Positions 37,101 through 52,982 of a stretch of DNA of 64,000 nucleotides are shown here, piece after piece. Each line of letters starts with the position of its first letter. Position 1 is the first letter of the stretch. The stretch is from Clitopilus passeckerianus (Eukaryota; Basidiomycota; Agaricomycetes; Agaricales; Entolomataceae). Under the pieces are notes generated by a model that made no database searches, was not told where the DNA came from, and saw only the letters and a program-made list of their open reading frames with translations. Both the position numbers and the translations under genes were made by a program. Location of the stretch: assembly GCA_944990035.1 (NCBI GenBank), contig CALYLX010000123.1, forward strand, positions 124,001 through 188,000. Reading direction: 5' to 3'.

Positions 37101-39052
37101 TGGAATTAGGCCGGCCCCTCGCAATTCTTTGCTGATCCTTCCGAATACATTCCTTTACGTCGATCCAGGCACTTCCGAGCCGGGCCTCGTCGGGAAATAT
37201 ACTAAAGAAGGGCTTGAAATGCCTCGAACTACACTCAAACTTCACTTTCGTTATACTTTGGACCGCTATCTTACCTCTCAATTCAACGAAGAGTTTGACT
37301 TCTACAGCAAATATCTATCTCATCAATCTCCACGCAAGCCCTTGAATATCTTTCAAGTTGGGCATGGTGATCACAAGACTTCTGAAACGCTATGCCGACC
37401 TTTTGACATTCTTGATTGGCGTCACCATGTCTATATCATCCTGGCACATTCAGTCGTCGTAGACTGCTTAGCAAAGCGTCCAGATGTTGAGATGTATGGG
37501 CTGCGTAAACAAAAAAAGTATTTCCTCTCTCGTATTAAATAAGTGAGGCTCGCTAATGGGTTACCATTTCTTTATTATCGCAGTAATTGCCTCAACCTCC
37601 TCTATCAGTCGTTGGCCATCCCCCTCGTGAATTTCAACGGCATAGGCTTATTGGATTCAATCCCAATAATCGACCAGGGAAGGCGCGTGGTCCGGAATTG
37701 GACCAACCATCCCGACTTTGCTTTGGATTACCATGATTCGAATGTGCTCCTGTTGTGGTTCCTGCGAGGGGCGAGGACGCGAATTCCACTTTGTGACAAG
37801 CACTCTTCTACCAATTACACACATCGGGTTCGGCTCACGTTGCTTCGCAATCGTCCAAACCAATATCTTCAGTTTTCACATGGCCTAAACCTGGGATTCC
37901 TTATCGCTGACCTCGAACGCACGGAACTTGATCAACACACGAACCGAATCGATACATCGTTGAGGCTTGTGAAGTAGGCAGTGTCAGGCCCCCTTTTCAA
38001 TTTCATCGCTAACATTGTCGTCAATCCCAGGCTTCTTCTGAATGCCCGGTGTGCACTCAAGCTTGAGGTATTGTGCACTTGGCTGGAGTACATAACAGGA
38101 CTGATCTTGCTCAAACCTTTGTGGAAATCTGGAGATGATGAAACTGCTGCCCAACGAGTCACATTACCACTCAACCTTGCCATTCAGTGTATCGATCAGG
38201 AGCCGGACCCGATTGACATGGCTCAGCTTGATCAAGTCTCGACGTTATTTGGTCTTCTCGAACGACTGCTTCTCGATCTTTTCTCGGAATCAACTCATGG
38301 TAGGAAACTCGAAGGTCCACCGCTCGAATCATTCAACTGAGCCTGCACCACACAGAACGATTCCGAATTCCTTCGATCATATTTTCAGGCTTCCCAGACG
38401 AGGACCTGAACGTAGCTCGGATGTAAGTCAATCCATCTGCAGCCCTAAGCTTTGCGCTGACTCTAATGCCAGATGTCGGATTTGGTGCCTTAGTGAGACT
38501 GCCTGCTTCAAAGATGGATTTGCAACCTAATCGTGTCACACAGTTGGCTACAACTATCGCGTTTTCACCCCTCAATTACTATCAACCTTCCAGCAGTTCA
38601 AGGACGTCGGCTGTCCCGCCCCATCGTTATCTGGAAGGTGTGTGTTCTATGATGAATAGCTCATTAGCATGTGTTGACTTTTCCCCTATAGATACGTGTA
38701 TGCTTCCTCTCCGCGAGAGCTACTCTCCGCAATGGCATTTACTTCTCCTGATCAACGGCTCGTACGACTCTACGAGAAGAGAGGCGCAGAAGACCCGGCT
38801 CCAGTTCCTGAAGTCATGACCATACCTTACGAGAAGGGCCAGGCGAATGAGTTGTACGACCTTTTACAAGACGCCCTACCCAAATCCCTGCCCACCGGCG
38901 AATCTCAGGGCGGATCAATTGAAGGAGAGGATAAGCTAGGTATTTTAGAATCCTCTTCGGTGACACAGGGTGGTCCAGCTCCTTCGGGAAGTGGCCCAGC
39001 CTGTGTCACATCGTCCACTAGCTCGGAAAATGGTGCCAATCAAGGAGAGTAA
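31192..39052 (+). CDS. TRANK1-type UvrD-like helicase, copy 1
   Basis: This is a very large gene with many short introns; joined exons give an open protein. A start at 31192 (MSVRYPTLMHLWDN) fits in frame through two inferred introns, but the first exons are the weakest part. The order is: N-terminal helical region; a RelE/ParE-like module (about 32414-32930); then SF1A helicase motifs. Walker A is YVLGRSGTGKTT (split by an intron at 33498-33552), Walker B LYVDEAQDNLLIDAL (near 34540-34640), then GLFWAGDTAQTI, LTTNYRSH, YDSKGLEFDD, and motif VI LYVAITRAR near 35730. A TPR-like helical region follows (about 35880-36820), then a long C-terminal region to the stop at 39050-39052. Introns at 35361-35410 and 37518-37583 remove apparent frameshifts. 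Known relatives are TRANK1-like proteins of unknown role. The paralogue is at 55878-64000. Confidence 0.85.
32414..32930 (+). other. RelE/ParE-like module inside helicase copy 1
   Basis: The exons here read WKIFTSGRTLRNL and SPKLFGIIMKKIT (helices), then ELSQGYFTDDNHKRLGG, VPIFEAKMSRDTRLVYQIH (strands with a central Arg) and VLRVFGVFNHAKL. This order, KRL-G, a beta hairpin with RLVYQI and a following strand, resembles the RelE/ParE fold. Copy 2 has the matching block near 62800-63320 (KRLTGPNIQIPIYEAKMTGD; YQVDCVAAYDSEAE). The resemblance is by pattern, not by search. It is a domain of the helicase protein, not a separate toxin gene. Confidence 0.4.
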
Positions 39053-39112
39053 TGCAATCAGATATGTCCAGGGGTATAATGCATTGAATGTAATGGGTTA
39101 TTTTTTGTTCTG

Positions 39113-40979
39113 TTATTGATATTTCTCCTTGTATATCCATGCCAATCCAATGTCACTTTGACCTTGTGCCACCTAGCGAACCCAAAACGTCTCAGAGATG
39201 AATCAATGAACGGGAATAATGGGAGACCTACCGCCGCTCGATACCACTTAGCGGCTTCTTTACGATCTTTCTTGCATCCCTTTCCATTTGCCAAACAAAA
39301 TGCGAGATCATTCTGCGCATCAGCATCCCCAAGCCTTGCGGCTACAGTGTAGTAGCTCTTCAATACATGGTTAGTGCATGAGACGACAGCGACGAGAATG
39401 AACACTCACAACACCCATTTTCTGATCTTTACCGACGCCCCATCCGTGAAAGAAACACTGCCCCACTTCGTAGATCGCTAGCACAAGTTCTGACTACAAA
39501 TAATTAATGAGTTATCGGGATTCATAAACGCAGAGGTCGACCAACCTGTACAGCGCTTGTATCCACAATTCCGCCCGACCTCGCATCTTCCAGATCCTTC
39601 ACCGCAATTTCGGCCGCCTTGCTCAGCCACTTGAACCCAACCTTCTCGTTCTTCTCGCAGCCCCATCCATGCCTAAGAGTCAACCCGTACATGAGCATCC
39701 CAACACCACAACCCCCACCCTCCTTTGCACTTCTCTCAAAGCAGACTGCGGAGTCCTTCAGACGGTTTGCTTCATGATGCTGAATGCCAAGTTGCAAAAA
39801 CTCCTGAGCTGTCGGTGGTTGATTGGGGTTCGCAGGTGGTATATTCCCCATGACTTGGCGCGATGAGGAGGGGGACGGAGTCCGTGGCGGAGGGGTAGGT
39901 GCTGTTCTAGGTCGCCTTGTGAAGTCTGAAGAGTTGACCTCAAGGAAGGTTAGGTCGGTAGGAGAAGGAGCCGAGCTGTTTAGGTCATAAAAGGAATATG
40001 AACTTGAGTACAAGCTTGCGGGTGAACTTGGTCGGGGAGGGGCGGTGCGGGGGTTCGGAAGTGCCTGAGCATCAAAAACTGGCTGCTTTGAGGGACTAGT
40101 ACTGCGATAGAATAACATTGGTGAAGCCCTAGAGGGGAACTGGTCTTCCGGTTGATTATCTGAAGGAGGAAATTCGTAACGAAGGGGACTTTTCGACCTA
40201 TTGCTTAAATTCGGACTGGGCGCACCGCCGCCTGATGTTTGAGATCGCAGTGTATCTGCGGAAGGTCGCTGTCGGAGTGAGCTGTGCGGGGGGGCTGCGT
40301 GGCGTGTATTCCGTTCCAGGACCTGTTTTTTCCGTTCTTCACTCTCCGCGGAACTGGGTGAAGGGCGTATTGGTCTCGAGAAGTTCGATGCGGCCTTCGT
40401 CACTGGGGCTCTCCCTGACCGGGAGGTTCGAGAGAGGTCTTCGGATGTAGATGGGGACGATATAACGACCGTTGGAATCTCCGCATAAGGAGAAGATTCA
40501 TTGCGAGGGCCTGGCGCTGGTACTGAGCCGTCAAGCAGAGGTGTTCTAGTTACAGTCCTTGTGGACTGATTGCTCTGCCATGAATCGCGGATCGCAGGCT
40601 CGGACATATTTGAATAGACACTCTCGTCATCGTAGTATCTATATCCGTGGTCGGCGTTGCCGTAATATGTTCTGGAATCAACAGATGTTCGAACTGAAGC
40701 TAGATAGGAGTTGTTGTCGTTTGAAGAAACGGTCGCCGTTGAGTTGCGAGAAAACTGTCCGTGCAACAGAGGTGAAGGTGGCGGCTCAGCTCTGAAACTA
40801 TGTGTTGAAAGTGTTTCCGGGACGCCGTACTCGTTGAAACTGTGCGTTATGGGAGGTGCATTGCCTGTACGTAGCGTGGCTGGTGGGTTGGGTCTCCGTG
40901 CAGATGTCTTCCGAACCAGCGTATCCAGTGGTGAACGTTCGTGGAAAGATGTTGGCGCCACTGAACTGAGGTCTGCCAT
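39113..40979 (-). CDS. Sel1-repeat protein (Chs4/DSF2-like)
   Basis: The start ATG 40979 gives MADLSSVAPTSFHERSP. The N-terminal 350 residues are rich in Ser, Pro and Arg and look disordered (for example RTAPTPPPRTPSPSSSRQVM). Sel1-like repeats follow: LGIQHHEANRLKDSAVCFER, GMLMYGLTLRHGWGCEKNEK, GQCFFHGWGVGKDQKMG, DAQNDLAFCLANGKGCKKD, ending EAAKWYRAAVAQGQSDIGL and AWIYKEKYQ. The last intron ends at about 39176, and the stop is at 39113. Known: Sel1 repeats form alpha solenoids for protein binding. The relation to yeast chitin synthase regulator Chs4/Skt5 or to Dsf2 is by layout only. The 3' end lies 60 bp from the end of the convergent helicase gene. Confidence 0.8.
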
Positions 40980-41211
40980 GGCGTTATGAAGCCTATGAGT
41001 GCCGAGATATGATAGGCTTTATGTATTCAGTCCCGAAGAACAACAGTGGCACAAGACCAACATGAAGTTGGACATCATTTAGCAGAGTGATGTAGGTCGA
41101 GCCAAGTCTCTCACAACGGTCAACCGACTGCGACTGCGCTAACGTCGCTTGCGAAGGCAACGCAATTTGGCAGCTTCTAATAATACAGGTCATATATATC
41201 CGATGTCCATG

Positions 41212-46084
<4,873 letters not shown>

Positions 46085-46225
46085 AGAGAAAGTCGAAGGC
46101 TGGAGTCAGCGCGTCCAAGCAGGAATTTGGTAGTGCTTAGTAAGCCGGTGTCGTGTTCACTTGGTTGCCAAATTGGGAAACACCACTTTCTCTGTTGACT
46201 CTCCTTGAAGCCTGTGGATTGTAGA
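46085..46225. promoter_or_regulatory. Shared upstream region of PRP16 and ABC gene
   Basis: About 140 bp lie between two divergent start codons. A bidirectional promoter is inferred; no clear core element is seen. Confidence 0.4.
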
Positions 46226-48932
46226 ATGCGGGGTTACAGAAACAAAATCAGGAATCGACAAGGAAATTTCGATCCATTCGATGCAAAATACGTGAAGCAC
46301 AGCAAGATTGGCGTTTGGGACTACTACGAAGAAATAGACCCTCGACTTAGCCCTATTCCTGGCTCGTCATGGATTCAAGCTTGTTATGATATTTTCAAAG
46401 GACTTCCCTATCTATGGAGGATGTTGCAGGACATACTATCAATACCGACCTGTAGAGTTCTCCTGCCTTTGTACATTGTTCTGCAATGGGTGAATGCCAT
46501 GTTACCCGGCCTCACACTATGGTGCGCACTTCGCGAATTTGAGTTGCCGTTCAGTCAGTTGAGAGATCATTCGAAGGTATTCAGCACAGATGCTTCAAAT
46601 CGTACGTGTATCCCAATCCCTGCTTATACCCTCTCATACGTGTCTTCAAGGTTCAAACAGCCATAGATGAACGCAAAGTAGACACCGACCACTTGATCCA
46701 CATTAGCCTCGGTCGTATAGGCTGCGCAACCCTCAGTCGCATCCTATCTCTTTGCACCACCAAGGTTCGCGTCCCGATCGACTACCGAATTAAGCAACAC
46801 TTCTCCGTACACATTTTCGAGGCTATGGCACGTCTCGATGTTCCAACCTTTGGCGACAAAGGTGTCCAGAGACAGCTCGAACAGGCCCAATCAAATTCAT
46901 CGGGCTCTGTTGCCGCAGAGACACTCCAGTCCATAATGCACATATTCAACACCATAGTGCATGTTTCATGTCAATCATCCGTCCTCTATAGCGTGTTGCG
47001 CAACCAGAGAGACGCAGGCCTGCTCACTGCCCTTGCTCTATCTGGCCTTGTCCTTCAATGGGCTGAAAGCTCTCGACGCAGTCAGCCCCGGAAAGGTGCG
47101 ACACTTTGATTTTGTAATATATCTAGCTCATGCCCAACAGTTTGGGCTGCAACCACGTCCGACGAAACTTATATCCGCATGAGCGGGATGAAACTGACCA
47201 TTAATGCACCTGAGCATCGCAAGGAAGTCGTCGCAGGCGGACTCCAAGAATACTTGCTGGCTCGTAGGTGCATACAATTTCACCGAGTGCTTGAAATGCT
47301 AACGTGCATGGTGCAGAATACAAGAAAGGTGTCGAGAAGATTGGGAATAAAACAACAGACTTCATGGAAGTTATGGTCCTAAGAAGAACCGCCACATCTC
47401 TTTTGGGATTTCTCAGTGATCCTCTTCGTGAACTACCAAAAGTCTGTAACCTCCTTTCTTTCCTGCTCCTCTATTAACAGTGGGTTGCAGATTATCATTA
47501 CCTTCCGTGCCATTCAAGCACCCGCATCTGTCCCAATATCTCTTGCTTCCCTCAATCTGATAACCGAAACAACCAACTCATTTACTCGACAAATACGCGA
47601 TCTCATAGAATCTACCAACTCGATCGCATACCACATAGACAGGGTGTACGGCCTATACCAACTAACCAAAATACCTAACAAAATTGAAGACGGGAAAACA
47701 CCCTTCCCAGAAAACGCCCAATCACTCCTACAAGGGATCTCGATAGAGTTTAGGTGATTGGTTTTGTGCCGAAAGCCTTAAATTTACCTGACAAACGTCT
47801 TATTTGCGCCAGAAATGTCTCTTTTGCGTATCCAGGAAGTGAATCTTATGCACTTAAGGATGTCTCCTTCAAGATCCAGCAAGGCCAGTTATGCGTAAGT
47901 ACATGGAATCTTTCTTGGACGCCGACTCATAAGGAGCAGGTTATTGTTGGCGCCAACGGATCTGGCAAGAGTACGATATTAAAACTCGTTGCCCGCATAT
48001 ACGACCCCATAGAAGGAGAAATACTCCTCAACGGATTGGATATCAAAACATACAGACTACAAGATCTTCGCCGTGCGCTCTCTGTGCTATTCCAGGATTT
48101 CACCATCTTCCCTCTCTCCGTATGTCCATGAATGACTCAGCTCTACCTTCGCTCTTTCTGATAAACTATTCTTCCCCAGATCAGGGACAACATCGGCCTT
48201 GGAGATCCAGATAACGCGTTTGATCTTGACAACATCCGCCAAGCAGCTCGCCTGGGAGGAGCAGAGGAATTTATCGACCGTCTGCCAGACGGGTTCGACA
48301 CTTACTTGGAACGACCAGTCAGTGACCAAAGCTCCGGTCTCCCTATGGGGACTACCAGTATCTTCGGAAAGCCTGTTGAGCATGGACGAATTCTCAATGG
48401 GATGGATGCATATGGGCAGGCACTTTCTGGGGGACAAATGCAGAGGATAGCATTGTAAGCGACAACTCCACGCACTCGTGCATAGTTTCTCACCATCTAA
48501 TAATAACGTCCACAGGGCGAGGAGTTTCATGCGCTCACATTTGTCGGAAACAAACGTTGGCCTTCTCCTATTCGATGAGCCGTCAGCCAGCCTTGACCCA
48601 GCAACGGAACATGGTGCGTGGTACAGACGGCGTTCTTCTCGATGTTTTCTGATTGAGTTCATCCGTCGCGTGGCAGATCTTTTCCAGAGATTGCGTCAGC
48701 TTCGTGGAAACAAGACGATGATATTTTCGTCCCATCGTTTCGGCAATCTCACACGACACGCAGATCTAATCTTGTGAGTTTCTTCCCACTGTTTCTTAAT
48801 CCTTACTAACTGTCAGCAAGATTCATGCACAATTCGGTAATTGTAGAAACCGGAAGCCATGACCAACTTTTGAAAAGTGGCGGAGAATACGCCCGGCTGT
48901 GGAAGTTACAGGCTGAGGCATTCTTGTCCTAA
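46226..48932 (+). CDS. Half-size ABC transporter
   Basis: The likely start is ATG 46226 (MRGYRNKIRNRQGNFD). The membrane domain comes first; segments such as VLLPLYIVLQWVNAMLPGL and SGLVLQWAES fit helices. A single C-terminal nucleotide-binding domain follows: Walker A VIVGANGSGKSTILKLVARI, Q-loop VLFQDFT, signature LSGGQMQRIAL, Walker B VGLLLFDEPSASLDP, and the H-loop MIFSSHRFGNL. It ends GGEYARLWKLQAEAFLS with the stop at 48930-48932. Several introns are visible, for example 47896-47942. The substrate is unknown; the family is widespread in basidiomycetes. The gene is divergent from PRP16. Confidence 0.88.
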
Positions 48933-49013
48933 TTCACGGACTTCACGACAGGCGTAACACGATTTATACGGATACATCTATAACGACCATGTTATAACAG
49001 ATAGAATCTGAAT

Positions 49014-49679
49014 ATTGTCGGAGATTTCAAAAGTGCCTTATTTTGCTGATGGCCATTATTTGGCCTTGCGAGGCCTTGGTAGGGTACCTGCCCTTAGCCG
49101 AGCCGTAGGATCCGCGTGGTTGCCTGATAAGGCCTCGCTAGACGGGCTCTCTATCATATTAGGCCTGATCTGACCGAGGAATATATGGCAATCATTAAAA
49201 GGGACCACCCAACCATATTAGGCCTTGCTTTCCGTTCGCCATCGCCGCGAGTGAATTGTCCCATCAATTCGTGCCCTATTCTGGTAATTTCAGGAATTCA
49301 AAGTCCATTATCTTTATTGGAGTGTATTCCTACCTATCCTATGCGGCCTCAAATCACTGCTTTTATTATTTCGGGGGCGGGTGCCATACAACTCCCAGAG
49401 AGGTAAAGCTACAATGTATGGTTTCTACTATCATGCCATGTACAGCGCCTGCACGCGCGTGTGCCCTTAGCCAAACAAACGTACGTACTTACTCATTTCG
49501 GTCGAAATTGGAAGCGGTCACTTAGTCTTATAAGGCGGGATACCGTGGGAAACAGGCAACTTATAAGGCTGGCCTGACAAGGAACGTTTTGCTCAAATGG
49601 CCTTATAAGGTGGATTGCCTTTTGGGGCCCGGCAAGGCCTTATCAGGCAATATATTGCAATTTTGGAATCTCCGACAAT
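49014..49679. mobile_element. MITE with GGCCTTATAAGGC-type palindromes
   Basis: The ends are inverted copies: ATTGTCGGAGATTTCAAAA on the left and, read on the other strand, ATTGTCGGAGATTCCAAAA on the right (one mismatch). The interior is about 630 bp, has no coding capacity and is rich in variants of AAGGCCTTATAAGGC, including GCCTTGCGAGGCC, TGATAAGGCC and CTTATAAGGCTGGCC. The target duplication is unclear (possibly TAA or TTA), so the superfamily is left open. It sits between the ABC transporter stop and the 3' end of the P450 gene. Confidence 0.7.
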
Positions 49680-49754
49680 TAATGACGATTACGAGCGTCC
49701 AGGTATCCTTACAATATATTTGAAACGGGTATGCAACCAATGACCATGTGTCTT

Positions 49755-51873
49755 CTACTTCCCAATGTGCTGGAGAAGATCTGCCTCACTAAATCTAGGC
49801 TTGATGGCGCATTGGTATTCCTCAGGATGGCTACAGGTAGAGGGGGTTACAAGAATTCGTAAAGACGAGAGAGAATAATCACATACCAGATAACACCTGC
49901 TTTGTAGTTAGGGACAGGAACGATGGGTTTTCTTGTCTTCTCATCAATGGCATTTGTAATTTCAAAGAGAGCGAGCGTTGAAACGATTGTCAAGAAAAGA
50001 GAGGCATCCGCGAGATATTGACCGGGGCAAATACTGCGAGGCGAAAGGGTTTCAGTAAGAATTTCCTAGACGTCTTGCGGTGCACCACATACCGACGACC
50101 GTAACCAAAGGCGAAGGATTTGGGATCAGGTGTGGCAGAGTTGTCAAGATACCTCTCCGGCCTGAATTCCTCCGGGTTCTCGTATAGTTCAGGATCCCTG
50201 AAGATTCCCCTGGATGAACCATGGGGATCAGTCGCACGTCGATTGCAACCAGGGAAGCTTACCAGGTATTTGCAAAGACTATTGCACCGGCTGGGATATA
50301 ATAGCCTTCATATACATCGTCGAGAGTGACCCGATGAGGAAGAGCTGTTTATGCGTCAGATTTCCATTTGAGCTTGGATGGAGGAATTCAAGGTACCAAG
50401 GGGTGCAACGGGGTTCCATCGCAGGACTTCCTTCAGAAGTGCCTCAACATAAGGCAGGTCTTCGCGATCTTTGTAATTCGGAAGACGATTATGTCCAACA
50501 ACGCGATCGATTTCCTCCCTGGCCTTCCTCTGCACCTCCGGGTACAAGGTCATCGCAAGGAAAAAGCTGCTGATGGCAGACACAGTCTAAACCCAAAACG
50601 GAACATCAAAAAACAGTTTTTATGACATTGACAGACGGGTCAGATCACTTACAGTGTCGGCACCAGCTGATCAAGATTTGAATTCAGCATGAAGATCACG
50701 AAGCCAAATGGACCTCACGCACCAGAATAGAAACCCGTAGACGCCCATTTGTATGTATCATCCTCATCTGCCGTGGGATTGGGGTTGCCTTCCACCAAAT
50801 CCGCAGTGAAAGATGGGGACGCTGTGCCTTGTTCCTGTAGTACTTTCCTCAGAACATACCATGTGGGCAGAGAGAGGTCGTACATACCACCTTTCTCTTA
50901 ACGTCTTGGTAAGGTTCATCCTTCAAACGAGATGCAGTCTGGCGCCACTCGTTCGCTGTCTTCTTAAATCCAGCCCCTGGGAACCAGGCAGGGATGTGCT
51001 TAACTATATAGATTGGTAAGAAAATGGGAGAAGAAAAGCAGCTAAGAACGTACGGGCCGGAATCACATCGACGAGGAAACCACCTGGTGCTGAAGCAAGT
51101 GAGAACTCCAGGGTCGCCTTCTCAGCGAGTTCGACCAAAGGGTCATTCTCGCCGGAAACAGTATGACCATGAGATATTTGGAAGACAATGGCAGCCACGA
51201 CGCTAGAAGCTGTTAGCTTGAGCCAAGGCAGAATCAAAAGAGGACCAACTTTCGGATGTGAAGAGGAAGTTTCTCGGGAGAGACGAGGAGATTTTGCAAG
51301 AAGTCGCACATCTTCTGCTCCTGCACCGGGGCATAGCTCTCCACTTTATTGAGGGCAAGTCCGCCATGAAGAAGCTTGCGGTACGCGCGATGTCTATCGC
51401 CGGCAGGGCAAAGTGGGGGAGAATATGTGTATCCCACCCTGAAATCGAAGCATTGGGATGAGCAAAGTGACTTTGGATAGAAAACAGAGTACCCGTACAA
51501 GTCACCAGCCATTGGGAGAATGGGCCGATCCGAGTAAATACCACTTCGTTTGTCGAATAGCTCATTTACCGCGGTCACTGAGTTGAGCACGATAATAGAC
51601 TGCCCGAAAATAGAGACATGTGTGATCCCGCCTGGAAGACGTCATCCATTCCGCAATACTTGCAACTGGATGAAATCTCGTACCGTATTTCCTACCCCAC
51701 TCTGCAAAAGTAATCCACTCATGGTGAGTCGGCATCTGAGTAGCATTACCAAGCAGAGGAAGAGGTCGGGGACCGGGAGGGTAGGGAGGGCGGCCACGGC
51801 TCTTCAAGTACTGAAATGTAGCTACAGCTACACCCAAGAGAACGAGGGAACCAGTACCTAAGTCAAGAGACAT
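49755..51873 (-). CDS. Cytochrome P450 monooxygenase
   Basis: The start ATG 51873 gives a membrane anchor ([18 protein letters not shown]) followed by the proline-rich hinge [15 protein letters not shown]. The K-helix ExxR lies in [17 protein letters not shown], and the PERF-like motif in [10 protein letters not shown]. The heme loop is FAFGYGRR spliced to ICPGQYLA, with the Cys ligand in place. The I-helix region precedes [19 protein letters not shown]. The stop is at 49755, after [20 protein letters not shown]. Known: fungal P450s hydroxylate diverse compounds at the ER. The ordering and motifs suggest a large basidiomycete CYP family, but the exact family cannot be named. The coding region is split by about ten short introns. 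A nearby promoter box is listed separately. Confidence 0.9.
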
Positions 51874-51933
51874 CGTGATGACCGTCCGGTAGATAGTGAA
51901 AGACTGTTAGCCTTCACCAGCCGGAGTATATGT

Positions 51934-51942
51934 ATAAAAATT
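51934..51942 (-). promoter_or_regulatory. TATA-like box of the P450 gene
   Basis: On the minus strand TTTTTATACATATAC lies about 60-75 bp before the P450 start at 51873, in the usual place for a core promoter element. Confidence 0.35.
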
Positions 51943-52912
51943 CCCGGGCTTGCCTGGGCTTGCGCCCACAGACCCAAGAATCCCAATCAGCGCATGTTGA
52001 TGCGACCACGACCCTTGCAGTGCCAAAACACCCTGGATATGGAGATCCGGTCGCGCATCTGGATGATAGTCGGTAAAGCAAGAAAACCGGTGGAAAGCCA
52101 TGTGGAAATCTGGTGGAGTCAAGCACCGTAAGTAGGTCAAAATTCGTGAGTTGTCTTGAGCTGACGTTTATTTCTCTCCCGTTGTAAATATGCCGATGGT
52201 GGGACTTGCACACGGCCATTGAATTGAATTTTGAGCACAACGTGGGTTCAAATTCCAAGCCCAAAGCCCACCCGAACTCGAGAGGGCATGCATGCAAGCG
52301 ACGTGGGAATAAGGCATCACTGCAGATCAGGCTACTTACATCGACCGCTTGTGCTCTCATACTCCGACTCGCTTCACTCATTTCGATTGTAGATCCCATT
52401 GCAACCCGTTAATTTTATCACAAAATTCCTTGCTGAAGATCTCTGAATTGAAAGATTGTGAAGATTGGTGCGACCTGCCCGACCCTGTAGTGTTCTCAAA
52501 CCTAAACACAGTCGAGGCGGACCATAATTTATGCGAAGCTGGCAGAGAAAAAAAAAACTTCCGGGGAACCATACTATCAAACAGCAGGCTGATGCGGGCC
52601 GCCTGTGACAGAGCACTGTTCAGAAGTTCAGACTCCGGTGTTGAACGGGCTCGAACGGCTCATGAATCGGAAAGTTTTCTGCGCCTGGTATGAGCAATTT
52701 CAACAGCATCATCTCTTTCATTTCATGAAGATTCATCCAAACTCCACATCATATCTTTTACCGACATCATCAAGGGCAACGGATCACCCTCAGGCTGGAG
52801 AGGATTCTTGAACCCAGTTTGGTTTATTCTCCTTTGGGACAGCAATTCCTCCAGACTGGAGCAACCCAATGCACCCGGAAATTTGCACACAAAACGTTCC
52901 CAGAATGTGCCA
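51943..52912. other. Spacer between divergent P450 and DUF6534 genes
   Basis: This is about 1 kb between two divergent starts. No motif-bearing open frame is seen, only scattered short ones. A poly-A run of nine at about 52549-52557 is present. Besides promoter regions for both genes, nothing could be supported. Confidence 0.4.
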
Positions 52913-52920
52913 TTTAAAAG
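52913..52920 (+). promoter_or_regulatory. TATA-like box of the DUF6534 gene
   Basis: TTTAAAAG lies about 65 bp before the start at 52983. Confidence 0.4.
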
Positions 52921-52982
52921 GGTAGACCCTTCGCCAGGGTGACGAATTCAACCGTTCGTGAGCCCCCGCCTTTTTATCCACC

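Noticed and set aside
37500..37583. Apparent stop codon (TAA at about 37540) breaking helicase copy 1
   Set aside because: A 66-base intron starting GTATTTCC at about 37518 and ending TTATCGCAG at 37583 removes the stop and joins GLRKQKNNCLNLLYQS in frame.
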